Positions 26,116-35,935 of a stretch of 64,000 nt of DNA are shown here, in pieces (within the stretch, counting starts at the first letter, position 1; each line of letters starts with the position of its first letter). The DNA is from Absidia repens. Lineage: Eukaryota > Mucoromycota > Mucoromycetes > Mucorales > Cunninghamellaceae. Below the pieces are notes generated by a model. That model had not been told where the DNA came from. It worked only from the letters and a program-made list of their open reading frames with translations, and ran no database searches. The translations under genes and the position numbers were made by a program. Where the stretch lies: assembly GCA_002105175.1 (NCBI GenBank), contig MCGE01000005.1:1922001-1986000 (forward strand), written 5' to 3'.

Positions 26116-27168
26116 TTGATCGGCGGGGCTTAAATATGAAAGCAGTAATAGAGAAAAATAAAAAAGAAGGAAAAAATAGTAAAGAAGAAAAACAGCAAGT
26201 CTTATATAGCATCAGTCAAGTGGGAAAGCGAAGTGGTGTGACACATAAACTGGATAAAACTAGAAATTGTCAATTTCATATGCTGCAGGCAATATGTAAT
26301 TTTAGCACTCAGTATTTTTACAATTATCAATGTTACTGACATTTATGATAATCAATAGTTGTCGTACCTTCTACTTTTGTCATTCATTTCATTTTCTTTA
26401 TTAGATTTTAATAACACAAAATAAAAAATAAAAGAAAGGAGTATGAGACATTTTAACGTTTAAAAAGCAGACCACTATAATCCTTCAATTTTAAATAATA
26501 GTCATGAACGAAAAAATGACAGTACGCTTATGATACTATAATAATCCTCCAATCAAAGTTTACCAATCTGGTTTTTTTTTTCTATTTTTGATTATACCGA
26601 CCCAAGAAAATAATCTTTTTTGCTCACCAAATAGAGAATACCTTTAATAATGACTGTGGCGTTTTGTCAATGTCACATGTGCTCTGCATTTATGAAGAAT
26701 GAATGGGCGAGTTCGGTCGAATGTTCTTTTTTCGTACACCGCCAACGGCGCTTAAACCCATTTTTAAAATTCGCTTCATCCTTTTTTTTTTCACCTTCTT
26801 ATTTTTATTAATGTTGCCTGACTACCCCCTGAAACACCAAAAACCAAAATCGAAAAAAAAATGGACTGCTTAAAAGCATGAAGTAGTTAAACCAGCTCCA
26901 TTCTATTACGAATGATCAATCACTATCCACTCTTATTCTCCTCTTATTCTCCTCTTGCAACAATGTCAGTTTCTTATGAATTGCTGGAATTAGTTTGACG
27001 TGCGCAAATATACTTACTTACCTGCCTTTATTTTCCTTTAGTTTAATTATAAATGTCTTCCTTTTTGAAGTGGTGATCTACTGCGTGTTGTGTAAAGCTT
27101 AAGGTGAAGAAAGTATATCTACCATTATTGAATAGCACTTTGCAAACCACAGCTCTTTATTTCATGAC

Positions 27169-27790
27169 ATTGCCCATCCTCCCATTCTCCCATGGACTAG
27201 GTAATGAATAGTTTAGACTTCGTTTTCTATGTATGCTTCTTTATTCATTTTTATGTTTTATTGTTTTCCAGTAACCTGCTGGTTCGATTGATATATGGGC
27301 CATCTAGCATCGATTGTTTCAAAATGAACGCCTTTTTATCTATGTGTCTCTGATGCCAAACAGTGTGGTCGACAGCAGGGCATACAACAAGGAATACAGC
27401 ACAGTCTGGAGATGGAATAAGCTACAGCGCCGTAGACAAGGTAAGTCACCCGCACACGCACATCTAGTTTTATTTGTTTGTTTCAATTTGCCATCGTTTT
27501 TTCTGCACCCTTTATATAGTGTGGTGGCAAGGTTAAAACATGGGCGTAGTATATGTACAGGCGATATGGTGCAAGTCAGTAACCATTTGGCAATTCTTAG
27601 CTCAAAATCGGAACACATATATCGATATTACAGCCGTCAGCATTTTGTCATTAGTTAGTTAGTTATCACCCTATCTCTATCTCGCTCTCTCTCATGCGCA
27701 CACCGCTATTAGCTAGTATATATTTTTCTAATATTGTTGTTAGTTTGCACTGTAGTAGAATAGGTTTTTTCCTCTTTTGAATAAAATCTA
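27169..27790 (+). other. Possible transcribed unit of unknown coding status
   Basis: Two well-formed intron-like signals (donors GTAATG near 27201 and GTAAGT near 27440, acceptors TTTCCAG and TATATAG) and an AATAAA near 27779 suggest a transcript. The longest open stretch reads ...PNSVVDSRAYNKEYSTVWRW, but I cannot join the exons into one open frame. It could be a decayed gene, a non-coding RNA, or chance signals. Confidence 0.25.
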
Positions 27791-28499
27791 CATCATTGTT
27801 ACCACTTTTTAATATGAAGTTCCACATGTGCTATCTTTTTTTTTTTTAGCAAACAATCATTCCTGAAAAGGCAATATGTACGTAGCAAGGCAAGAAGGAA
27901 GAATTAAATATTTGAAATATCATGATCTGCCTGACTTGTTGATCTTGCCGTGCTATCAATAAATAAATATTCATAAGATGTGAATAATAAGAAGTTGCAT
28001 TGGAAAGAACACTGAAGCGCAGTTGAGTGCTTTTTGTTCTAATTAACCTGATATATGCTCTTCAAAACTAGCTTTTTGTCACGTACATTAAAGCTATATA
28101 ATAGCAGTGTATGAGCTTGATTAAAGAAATATAAACACAGTGAAAGACACTAATTATAGTTTATCCGCCAGTTTGTAGTACATCGCTGGAGCGAAAGGGG
28201 GGTAAGAGACGAAGGAGTCTTATTACAAAATATAAAATAAAGTAAAATTGGTTTAATTATGATTTACTAGTCGATCATGTGAAATGTCTTTTTATACTAG
28301 ACGTATTCAAATACGGGAAACGCTCAGGGCACTCCCATATTACCCTCCCGAATTCAGAAAAAAAGTGTTTGTGAGATTCAGTCATTCAAAGGTGAGCTTT
28401 GATGGAATATAAGAAGCTCTTAAGCCTTACGCATCGTGCAGATCAATTTTTTTGTGAGTCTGGAAAAAAAAAAAAAAAAAAAAAAAGAAGGTAGGTATT

Positions 28500-28560
28500 G
28501 ATGTCTCCGCCGTGTCGCACTATGGTGGGCAGCCCCTTGTAGCCTAACTGAATTTAGTTT
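28500..28560 (+). repeat. Repeat family B fragment
   Basis: CTCCGCCGTGTCGCACTATG followed by GTGGGCAGCCCCTTGTAGCC matches the core of the tandem copies at 29655-29870. Confidence 0.6.
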
Positions 28561-28574
28561 GAGCTTGTACATCC

Positions 28575-28598
28575 TTATATATATATATATATATATAT
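28575..28598. repeat. (TA)n microsatellite
   Basis: About twelve TA units. Similar runs occur at 3065-3081, 41013-41039, 38254-38270 and 57819-57841. Confidence 0.9.
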
Positions 28599-28649
28599 GC
28601 CATATACAATGCAAAGAATGAACTAGATATAGACAATATACTCAGTCTA

Positions 28650-29545
28650 ATGAAGGCAATAATATTTTATAGGGAAAGCTACTCTGTCGACGCAGCCTAC
28701 GTTGCTTCATGTGAATGATAGAGAGCGACTAGCCCCACATTTCATGCAAATAGAAAAAACTGTAAACCAGTCGCTGGGGCTGGGAGGGAAAAATAGTCAT
28801 GGTGTGTAACTAGTAATCATTTGTTTGGTAAAGCACTCATAAATCTACAGCAACAGTAACACCGCTCACTACGCGACAATTCACAGGGCGATCCAGAAAA
28901 AGGAAGAACATATCGAAGCATAAAGTATACCGAGTAATTGCTATATTAAAGACGCGAAGTTCATCGTACTAATGAATCTAAAGAAGTTAAAAAATGGGGG
29001 GGGGAAAGATCTGTAGAATGGTCAACACTAAATGGACAACTGTCAAAAAATAAAACAATATATGGTTATGGTACAAGATATGACAAAAACTAAAGAGACA
29101 GCTTTTATTGAAATACAATAATGGTCAATACTAATCAATCTGGGGATGAGGGTAATATAAAAAGTATCTATCGCACAATACATAGTAAAGACTGATGGAG
29201 CATTTTCTCAAAGTAGGTAAAAAGAGACATATTCTATTCAGATATAGATACAAACTATGGACAAGCTAACACTAAACTAAGCTAATGAAGGCTCTAAAAA
29301 GCCTACTAATAGTGGTCCCATATCCTAGATCCAAATGAAAGAGTTTCCCTATGCATCTTGAAATCCCTGAGCTGAAACCCCTTCTAAACTAGTTCTGATA
29401 CAATTCTAGGTCAAAAATAACGCCATAGAAGTTGAATGGTGAAAAAAAAAAGTGATCAAAAGAAGAAAGAGATTGAGAGAGAGAGATCGGTGGGAGGGAA
29501 ATAAAAAAATTAGGTGAGCGGGATTTGAAATATATACTTTTTTTT
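28650..29545 (-). repeat. Interspersed repeat family A, copy 4 (long)
   Basis: The longest copy seen. It adds upstream blocks with GTCAACACTAAATGGACAAC and TTTTATTGAAATACAATAAT before the common core (TATTCAGATATAGATACAAA, CCTGAGCTGAAACCCCTTC, GAGCGGGATTTGAAAT). Internal blocks repeat one another loosely, each starting with a TTTTATTGAA tract. Confidence 0.75.
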
Positions 29546-29654
29546 TTGTATAGTGTCGTTTTATTAAATAGAACAAACGCTCTGGCGCTCTGCTGGAGCT
29601 TTTGGAAATCTTTCGATTTACTGGGTGTCACAGTTTTTGGTTAAAGTGTGGGCT

Positions 29655-29870
29655 TCGATGGGATAGGATTAAAGCCTCCGCCAATTCGCACTTTGGTGGG
29701 CGACCCCTTGGGGCCCAACCGTCGTGCTCAGCGCATCGGCAATGGGTTTTTTATGGTTGCTTAAAAAAAAAAATAGGGAAGGGATTAGAGCCTCCGCCAT
29801 TTCGCACTATGGTGGGCGACCCCTTGGGGCCCAACTGTCGTGCTCAGCGCGTCGTCAATAGATACTTTTT
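29655..29870 (+). repeat. Repeat family B, tandem duplication
   Basis: Two copies of about 75-80 bp in direct order (about 29666-29742 and 29788-29864), separated by an A-tract. Each has TTAGAGCCTCCGCCATTTCG-like sequence, then CGACCCCTTGGGGCCCAAC and GTCGTGCTCAGCGC. CCCCTTGGGG is a perfect palindrome. No coding sense is evident. Confidence 0.8.
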
Positions 29871-30614
29871 TAAAAAAAATGGAAGGTCGAAAAATAGGGT
29901 GACTGAACCATTCGCACTCCGCCTCTCATGGATTTAAATTTTCTGTTGGCCTTTTTTTTTCTTCCTCTTTCTTCCGTTTTTTTTTTTTAGAGCATCAACT
30001 TCAACTGCGGATTTAGTGATATTGGATTAGTGGTTAGAACTTGAATCAGGGGCCTTTTAAAACGTGCAATACAAACATCATGGGGAAACCCTTCCATTTT
30101 GTATTCGTGATCTTTGACCGTCCTCAAATTAGCATTCATTTTAGAATAGTTTCATTAGCTCAACTTGGCGTTAGTTGTCATAGTTTATATTGCATCTATA
30201 TCAGAATTAAACATGTCTTGTCTTTTTATTATTATTCTCTTTTATGTCTTTCATTGTCTCGCTGAATGGGCATGGCGTATGTGCGTGGAAAAACAGAGTG
30301 TGTGGGATGGGGAATTTATGCGCAGCTCGTTGTGTAAAATGCTACGTACAGTTGCCAAAAAAAAAAACCTCCCAAACATTGTAACAGCGACATGGATACG
30401 GTGATGTGAGTGGAGGAAATGGATGGAAAATACAAAGTCATAGATCTTTATCTTAGTTTGATATCTTAGATAAGGATTTACCCCTCTTTCTTTTTAATAT
30501 ATTAATAATAAAAGACCTGAGGTCACGTAGATATATACTCTTTAACTTCTGTCTGTACAGTTTTTAAAACTAATAATTGAGACCAAGGGAATATAAATTG
30601 ATAAAATAATTTGG

Positions 30615-30830
30615 ATGTGGAGGTAAAATAAAAATTTGAATGTATGTGTATGCCAAAATAGGGGATGATGACTGTGGTACGGAATTTGGGTCCGGAGTGA
30701 TTCGGGGCCTGAATTACAGATTGATCTTGTATGCATGAAATCAAAATATGGAAATACTGGTGTAGATAAATATCTTTATACTAAAGGATGGATGGATGGA
30801 TGGATGGATGAATGGATGGATGGATGGGTA
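30615..30830 (-). repeat. Inverted repeat, left arm, with (GGAT)n
   Basis: The reverse complement of this stretch aligns with 32985-33190. Shared words are GTAATTCAGGCCCCGAA and CCCCTATTTT followed by CAYRCAC, in the same order. A GGAT microsatellite (30786-30828, about ten units) sits at its outer end. Confidence 0.6.
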
Positions 30831-31267
30831 TATATTGTCATACAAAAGTACTAAACAAGAGTGTCCAAGCCTATAAAGAACCATACATATTGGTCGGCGT
30901 TTGCATATTTACGTTTTTGACTCTAAACCCAAACCCAAAGCCTAAAAGTGCCTAATTTTTTTTTCATGTTACGTCGATATCACAATAACCGATCAATTTG
31001 AGTCACCAAAAAATTAAAGCAGTGATTTTTTATTCAAATTCAAGTTCACACCCTGATTAACAAAAAAATAAAGACAGTCATTCTCGTTCAAAAAAATAAT
31101 AATTAAAATAAAGTTGCTATAAGTGATAAAGAAGCTATGCACCACTAGTCAGGGGTCACAAACTAACAAAAATGGAAAATACCTGTATTCTAACTAAAGA
31201 AGAGCTCTGATTGGCTGGAATAAATAATTGGGCTCAAATAGAAGGTTCCACTTCCACATTCATAGGA

Positions 31268-31341
31268 GCTCGCTTAGCTCAGTTGGTTAGAGCGTGGTGC
31301 TAATAACGCCAAGGCCACAGGTTCGACCCCTGTAGTGAGCA
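31268..31341 (+). tRNA. tRNA-Ile (anticodon AAU)
   Basis: A full cloverleaf without an intron. The acceptor stem GCTCGCT pairs with AGTGAGC (one G-T pair), followed by discriminator A. The D arm is GCTC-AGTTGGTTA-GAGC. The anticodon arm is TGGTG-CTAATAA-CGCCA with AAT at positions 34-36. The T arm is ACAGG-TTCGACC-CCTGT. A box and B box are intact. A short T run (CTTTTTG, about 31344-31349) follows as Pol III terminator. Retroelement remnants begin about 110 bp downstream. Confidence 0.96.
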
Positions 31342-31343
31342 TT

Positions 31344-31349
31344 CTTTTT
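31344..31349 (+). terminator. Pol III terminator of tRNA-Ile
   Basis: A run of five T residues starts a few bases after the mature tRNA end. Confidence 0.65.
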
Positions 31350-31452
31350 GTCGCAAACATGTTTTCTTTTTTTGTTGTGTTGGGACAGCAAAAGTTATGT
31401 TACGGCTGTTGCGGCTAAATTTGTGATTTTAGTCCAACTGGATTGTGTTTTT

Positions 31453-31965
31453 GTAGGTTTTTTATGTTTTTCTGGGTTGAATAGGATGTCTTGAGTGATC
31501 CTTTGGTGTAGCTTTGATCGTTTAGAGCTTTGAAAATAAATTTGTTCCTTCGGCGGAATTTGAATTATCTTGTTCCTGAATTGGACAAAAATAGAATTGA
31601 TAGTAGTGAGCACCAGAACTTTTGTAGATAAAGTCCAACTGTAGAGAAAGTTTATAAAAAATAAACTTGAAAGAGTAAAAAAAATAAAAAAGAAAAGTAT
31701 TGACCTTTGTTGGTTCAATAAAAATAAGTGTATAACACACAGTAAAAAAATAAAAAAGGATTTGTAGTCACAAAAATAAAAGAAAGTTTCTATATAGACG
31801 ATAGAAACAAAATAAAAATAAGACAGTGATTTGGTGGTTAAAAAACCTTTGTACTGAATTTTATAAAAAAGGTTGAGATAAATATGTAAAAATAAATAAC
31901 TAAAGAAAAAATAAAATTGTTGCGGGGGAAGTGAAGGTATTTATACTAATCAAAAAAGGGTGGTC
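31453..31965 (-). mobile_element. LTR-retroelement remnant, copy 1 (LTR, putative PBS and leader)
   Basis: Reading on the minus strand: a TATA-like AGTATAAATACC (about 31938-31950), an AT-rich LTR-like stretch ending near ATCTACAAAAGTTC, and a 13-nt putative primer-binding site TGGTGCTCACTAC (31603-31615). About 150 bp of leader follow, ending at CCTACAAAAACAC. The site is exactly complementary to the last 13 nt of mature tRNA-Ile(AAU), including the CCA that is not encoded in the gene. Copy 2 is collinear over nearly the whole length. No gag or pol sequence is present, so this is a solo or truncated element. LTR boundaries (TG...CA) were not fixed. Confidence 0.62.
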
Positions 31966-32070
31966 GAAAGCAAGAAGTGGTCAAAGTATAGAGGTCGTTC
32001 GAGTTCACCATTGTCAAAATCGACAGAGTGTTTCGAGATCGAACTTTAATTTGAGCATGATGTGGTTCAA

Positions 32071-32122
32071 GGTCAGAGATGGTTAGAGGTCAGAGATGGT
32101 CAGAGGTCAGGGGTGTTCAGAG
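32071..32122 (+). repeat. Short imperfect tandem repeat (GGTCAGAGATGG)n
   Basis: Four to five imperfect units of roughly 12-18 bp built on GGTCAGAGATGG and GGTCAGGGGTG lie between retroelement copies 1 and 2. Confidence 0.7.
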
Positions 32123-32169
32123 GCCGATCCTCGACACGGCCAATTTGGGTAAGAAGCTTGTAACAGAGT

Positions 32170-32640
32170 AGTGTTTTTGTAGGTTTTTATATTTTTTTGG
32201 GTTGGATAGGATGTCTTGAGTTATCCTTTAATATAGCTTTTGCTTGTTAGAGCTTGAAAATAAATTTGTTCCTTGGACGGAATTTGAAATATCTTGTTCC
32301 TGATTCGGACAAAAATAGAATATAGAGTAGTGAGCACCAGAACTTTTGTAGATAAAGTCCAACTGTAGAGAAAGTTTATAAAAAATAAAATAAAAATAAA
32401 AAGTATTGACCTTAGTTGGTTCAATAAAAATAAGTGTATAACACACAGTAAAAAAATAAAAAGGACTTGTAGTCAAAAATAAAAGGAGGTTTCTATGATC
32501 CAATAGAAACGGTAGATAATTTGGTGGTGTAATAACCTTTGTACTAAGATTTATTTGATAAAATGAGAAAACTAAAAAAAAACTAAAGAAAAAGAAAAAG
32601 GATAATAATAAAAGGTGGGGTATTTATACTAATTTCAAAA
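32170..32640 (-). mobile_element. LTR-retroelement remnant, copy 2
   Basis: A direct repeat of copy 1 in the same orientation, with many small indels. It retains the TATA-like AGTATAAATACC (about 32624-32637), the TCTACAAAAGTTC end, and the identical 13-nt putative primer site at 32327-32339. Both copies stop matching at the same point (CCTACAAAAACAC), which may mark a real element end or a shared truncation. Confidence 0.62.
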
Positions 32641-32879
32641 TAAAGGATAAGGTATATGTAAAGGGGCGGAAGCGAGTGTAATAAAGGGAACGTGTTTAAA
32701 AATGACAGCAGTTGTAACTTGATGACAAGTAAAAAAAAAGATAATGTATACGAGAGAGAACCAATAAGAATAAAGTAACACGAATAACATGAAAAAAATA
32801 ATTATGCACCTAGTCGCTCATCGCCCAACCAAGAGCAGCAGTGACACCAAAAACGGCATTCAAAAAATTATCACTTGTC

Positions 32880-32955
32880 ACTTGCTCGACAGCAGTGAGC
32901 ACCAGAACTTTTTGGAATGAAGCTCAACCGTTTGCAGCTTTAAAGGCTTGAAAAT
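32880..32955 (-). mobile_element. LTR-retroelement remnant, copy 3 (short)
   Basis: Only the AAAGTTCTGGTGCTCACTGC neighbourhood is recognisable. Its putative primer site (32892-32904) has one mismatch to the tRNA-Ile 3' end. The sequence beyond the site differs from copies 1 and 2, so it is a diverged family member or a separate insertion. Confidence 0.45.
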
Positions 32956-32984
32956 AATAAGGTGTGTTGTAAACCAACACATTC

Positions 32985-33190
32985 ACCTATCATCAATATA
33001 TCCATATACCATACATCTTTTCATATTTATATATCCCTGCATTTATTCCTATACCTTACTTCATGCACATGCGATCATTCTACGATACGTAATTCAGGCC
33101 CCGAAACACCCACTACATAAATTCCTATCATATTCGTCACCCCTATTTTTACATGCACGCATACCATCCAAAAGTTTCACAATGCTTGTT
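32985..33190 (+). repeat. Inverted repeat, right arm
   Basis: Aligns with the reverse complement of 30615-30830. The two arms flank about 2.1 kb containing tRNA-Ile and all three retroelement remnants. Confidence 0.6.
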
Positions 33191-33214
33191 AACAAGTCCC
33201 ATTTTATTTAATAA

Positions 33215-33690
33215 AATAAATAGTACATTTCAAATCCCGACCAGGTGAAAGGTTTATTTACTTTATTTTCATTTTTTCGTCTCTCTTTCTTTTTTTTTCT
33301 TCATCATTCCACTTCTTTGAGATTACGTTGGACTTAGATTAGTTTCAGGACTAGATTAGAAGAGTTTTTAGCTTAGGGATTACGAGATGCATGGGGAACC
33401 CTGTCAGTTTGGATCCAGGAGTTGGGGTCACAATTGAATGACATTTTTTGGAATCTCTATTAACTTGTTTAGTCTTAGTTTGTCTAGCTTGTATCCATAT
33501 CTGAATAAAACATGTCTCTTTTTACTTGCTTCAATGAAAAATGTTCCATTAGTCTCTCTCATGTCTTGAACAAGAGATTCCTTTTTCACTGTTGTATCCA
33601 GTTTAGTGTTGATCGTCGTTGCGTATGCTTCAATAAAAAATGTTACTTTCTCCATTCTAATAATCTGTACAGTATACTAGTTCCCTTTTT
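33215..33690 (+). repeat. Interspersed repeat family A, copy 5
   Basis: A plus-orientation copy: TTTCAAATCCCGACCAGGTG, CTTCATCATTCCACTTC, CAGGACTAGATTAGAAG, GATGCATGGGGAACCCTG, then TATCTGAATAAAACATGTC and TGCTTCAATAAAAAATG. It shows clearly that AATAAA-like words recur down the element in this orientation. Confidence 0.75.
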
Positions 33691-34800
33691 ACAGTTATCC
33701 TTTTACATGAGTTTGGCGTCCCTCAAATTTCATAACAGTCTCACTCATGCGATCCTCCATTATTTCTTCTGTCATAATGAATACCTAGCCCTCAGTATAT
33801 ACCATATTCCCTTCAGATAAATTAAGCCATTAAATAATGAACAAAGCCATTAGTATGACTATTTTATGAGTGTTGTATTAAACACCAGTTTTTAATTTAC
33901 CTAATATGATCGCTTTTACCAGTAGAGCCTCAGCAATTGACTGACAGTTTTAGCTCATTTTATATTAAACTTGGCTGTATTCATTATCGGTCAATTGTAC
34001 TGTAAACCTGGTCTGTACTCTTAGTATAGCCACTTGCATGAATTATAGACAATTCCCATGACTTCTGCTAGCACATTGTCATAATAAAATAAACCTCATG
34101 GGGGGAATTGTTTTTGTTTTTCAAGGGTCTCTCCACCATGCGGACTATCACCAAACTGCCACTCCGCGACCATATGACATTGTCCTGGACAAGAACTGAT
34201 TAAAATTTCTAGACCGCTTGATATAAAAAGCGACGCTCTTCCTGATCTACCATTAATACTGATCATCCAAGTCGGTTTTGCCAGCGAAGCCTCCAGACTG
34301 GACATACTGTAGACGTACAGCTCAGTTTTTCCTTTTTTTTTTTTTTTTTTTTTTTGGAACTTGATGAAATAATAACACGAATGAAACACTAAGACAAAGA
34401 CACTTTTGCCCAATGACTAACCGACTACGCTCCAAAATTACAAGAGTGCCCAATTATATCAAAAACAATTATTCCAGCCTCCTTTTCCCTGACACCACCT
34501 AGATAATATCTGGGAGTGTTGTGAGCAGGACCTCGAGGACCGTTGAAATTAAAAAATACAACAGTTATCGTTTGTAAAGTAAAAAAAAAAAAAGGGTGGA
34601 GGAAGAGCGATATTGAAGTGTAGCTTTCAGTGGTCGGCCTTCGAAGACTAACCTTTATGCTCAACGTTCTACTAATTGGGAGTGGGGTCTTGCGGGTGAA
34701 AAAAAACCAACAAAAAAGCACTAGAAGAAAAACAGGATAGGTATTGATTGACGCTTTCAAGTCATGAAAATAACCTTGGGACATCTTTAATTGAAACATA
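33691..34800. other. Gene-free stretch with a tRNA-like remnant
   Basis: No protein gene is supported. The reading frame at 34096-34413 (-) is partly T-tract translation and matches nothing I recognise. A tRNA-like segment occurs at 34628-34676. Confidence 0.5.
34628..34676 (-). pseudogene. tRNA-like remnant (possible tRNA-Met-derived SINE head)
   Basis: On the minus strand it reads AATTAGTAGAACGTTGAG, then CATAAAGGTTAGTCTTCGAA and GGC. This parallels the D-arm end, CAU anticodon region and B box (GNTTCGAANGC) of an elongator tRNA-Met. The acceptor stem and full D arm cannot be formed, so it is not a working tRNA. Confidence 0.4.
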
Positions 34801-34809
34801 GCTATTGTT

Positions 34810-35205
34810 AACACAAACCGAGAGGGGTGCTTGTAGCAAAAAGGGGAGATCTATTGTACAAGTCATGATAATGGCCAAGGAGTATCTTTTATTGACGTAT
34901 AACTACGATCAACACAAATCCAAATGGATGTTGGGAATAAAAAAGGGATCTATTGTGCAAGGTATGAAAGTAATGAAATGGGGCATTCTCAATTGAAGCA
35001 TGAGGAAGGAGGTATATTTTATTCAGATTTGAAAGCAAACAACGGCGAATGAATATTAAACTAAATGGTGGCTTAAAAAGCCTAGAATCAAAATGAATGC
35101 GTTCCCCCCCCATGCATGTTGTAATCCTTGATCTGAACCCCATTCTAAACTAGTCCTGACATTCATCTAAGATCACCATAACCTCAAAATAAGGCGTTTG
35201 AAAGA
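34810..35205 (-). repeat. Interspersed repeat family A, copy 6
   Basis: Contains TTTTATTCAGATTTGAAAG, CATGCATGTTGTAATCC, CTAAACTAGTCCTGACATTC and ATCTAAGATCACCATAACC. It lies in tandem with copy 7, same orientation, and lacks the terminal B-box-like block. Confidence 0.7.
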
Positions 35206-35660
35206 CCAAAGACATATTTTTATTGGGGTGTAGCAACTATTAACACTAATCTAAATGGGTGATGGTAGTAACAAAGGGATCTCATGTACGAGTACAAGAT
35301 TTGAAATAGATTAATGGGACATTTTTATTGAAGTACATATAAAGGGACATGTTTTATTCAAACATAAAATAAACTATGGATAAACTAACGCCGAACTGTG
35401 CCCAAGAAATAAAATAATGGTGGTCCTGAAAACCTGAACCCAAAATGAAAGGGTTTCCCCATGTATCTCGTAATCCCTGAGCTGAAATGCCTTCTAAACT
35501 AGTCATGACATTGTTCTAAATTCAATATTGCCCCATAGAAGTTGAATGATGAAGAAAAAAAAAACCGAAGGAAAAAGAGAAAATGAACAGAAAGAGAGTG
35601 AAAAAGTAAAAAGCAGGAGACAACAAAAAAATCATGTGGGCGGAATTTGAAATGTTTTCT
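35206..35660 (-). repeat. Interspersed repeat family A, copy 7
   Basis: The second of two tandem copies. It has the full core and the terminal GGCGGAATTTGAAATG block at about 35640. It ends about 280 bp before the GDE1 stop codon. Confidence 0.75.
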
Positions 35661-35935
35661 GTTGGTGATTTTCTTCTATTCTTCCAACATAATACAAAAA
35701 AGGAAAAATACTTTTAATTTGGAGCAATTGACACAGAGAGCATCATCGACAAGGTAGTTCGTTCATAGTTTAAGATACTAACACCATTCAATGAATGATA
35801 GCAAATTGCATAATAAATATTAACATAGCCTGTAAACAACGTTATAGTTTATTCATATAAAGTTCAACGATAAAAAAATAAGATCAACTAAACTACGACT
35901 TTTCTAATAATCTAACTAGAGCATTCAACCTTTCG

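Larger units (their letters stand above)
26116..31267. other. Long gene-poor region rich in repeats
   Basis: About 5 kb without a defensible protein gene. It holds a possible transcribed unit (27160-27790), family A (28650-29545) and family B (28500-28560 and 29640-29870) repeats, a GGAT microsatellite (30786-30828), one arm of an inverted repeat (about 30615-30830), and the flank of the tRNA-Ile gene. Confidence 0.55.

Noticed and set aside
31395..31718. Minus-strand reading frame of 107 codons over retroelement copy 1, with a counterpart of 67 codons at 32221-32424
   Set aside because: Both run through the LTR, primer site and leader, are low-complexity, and diverge by frameshifts between copies. 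The putative PBS explains the shared segment better than coding does.
32850..32960. Minus-strand frame reading VLVLTAVEQVTSDNFLNAVF near copy 3
   Set aside because: It overlaps the putative primer site, has a stop shortly upstream, and is only about 35 codons long.
32948..33211. Plus-strand frame of 87 codons rich in Tyr, His and Ile
   Set aside because: It coincides with the right arm of the inverted repeat, and the other arm does not preserve the frame.
34096..34413. Minus-strand frame of 105 codons ending SPHGGETLEKQKQFPP
   Set aside because: It looks partly protein-like, but its N-terminal third is a T-tract translation and I see no family or neighbouring exons. It is kept only as unassigned spacer.
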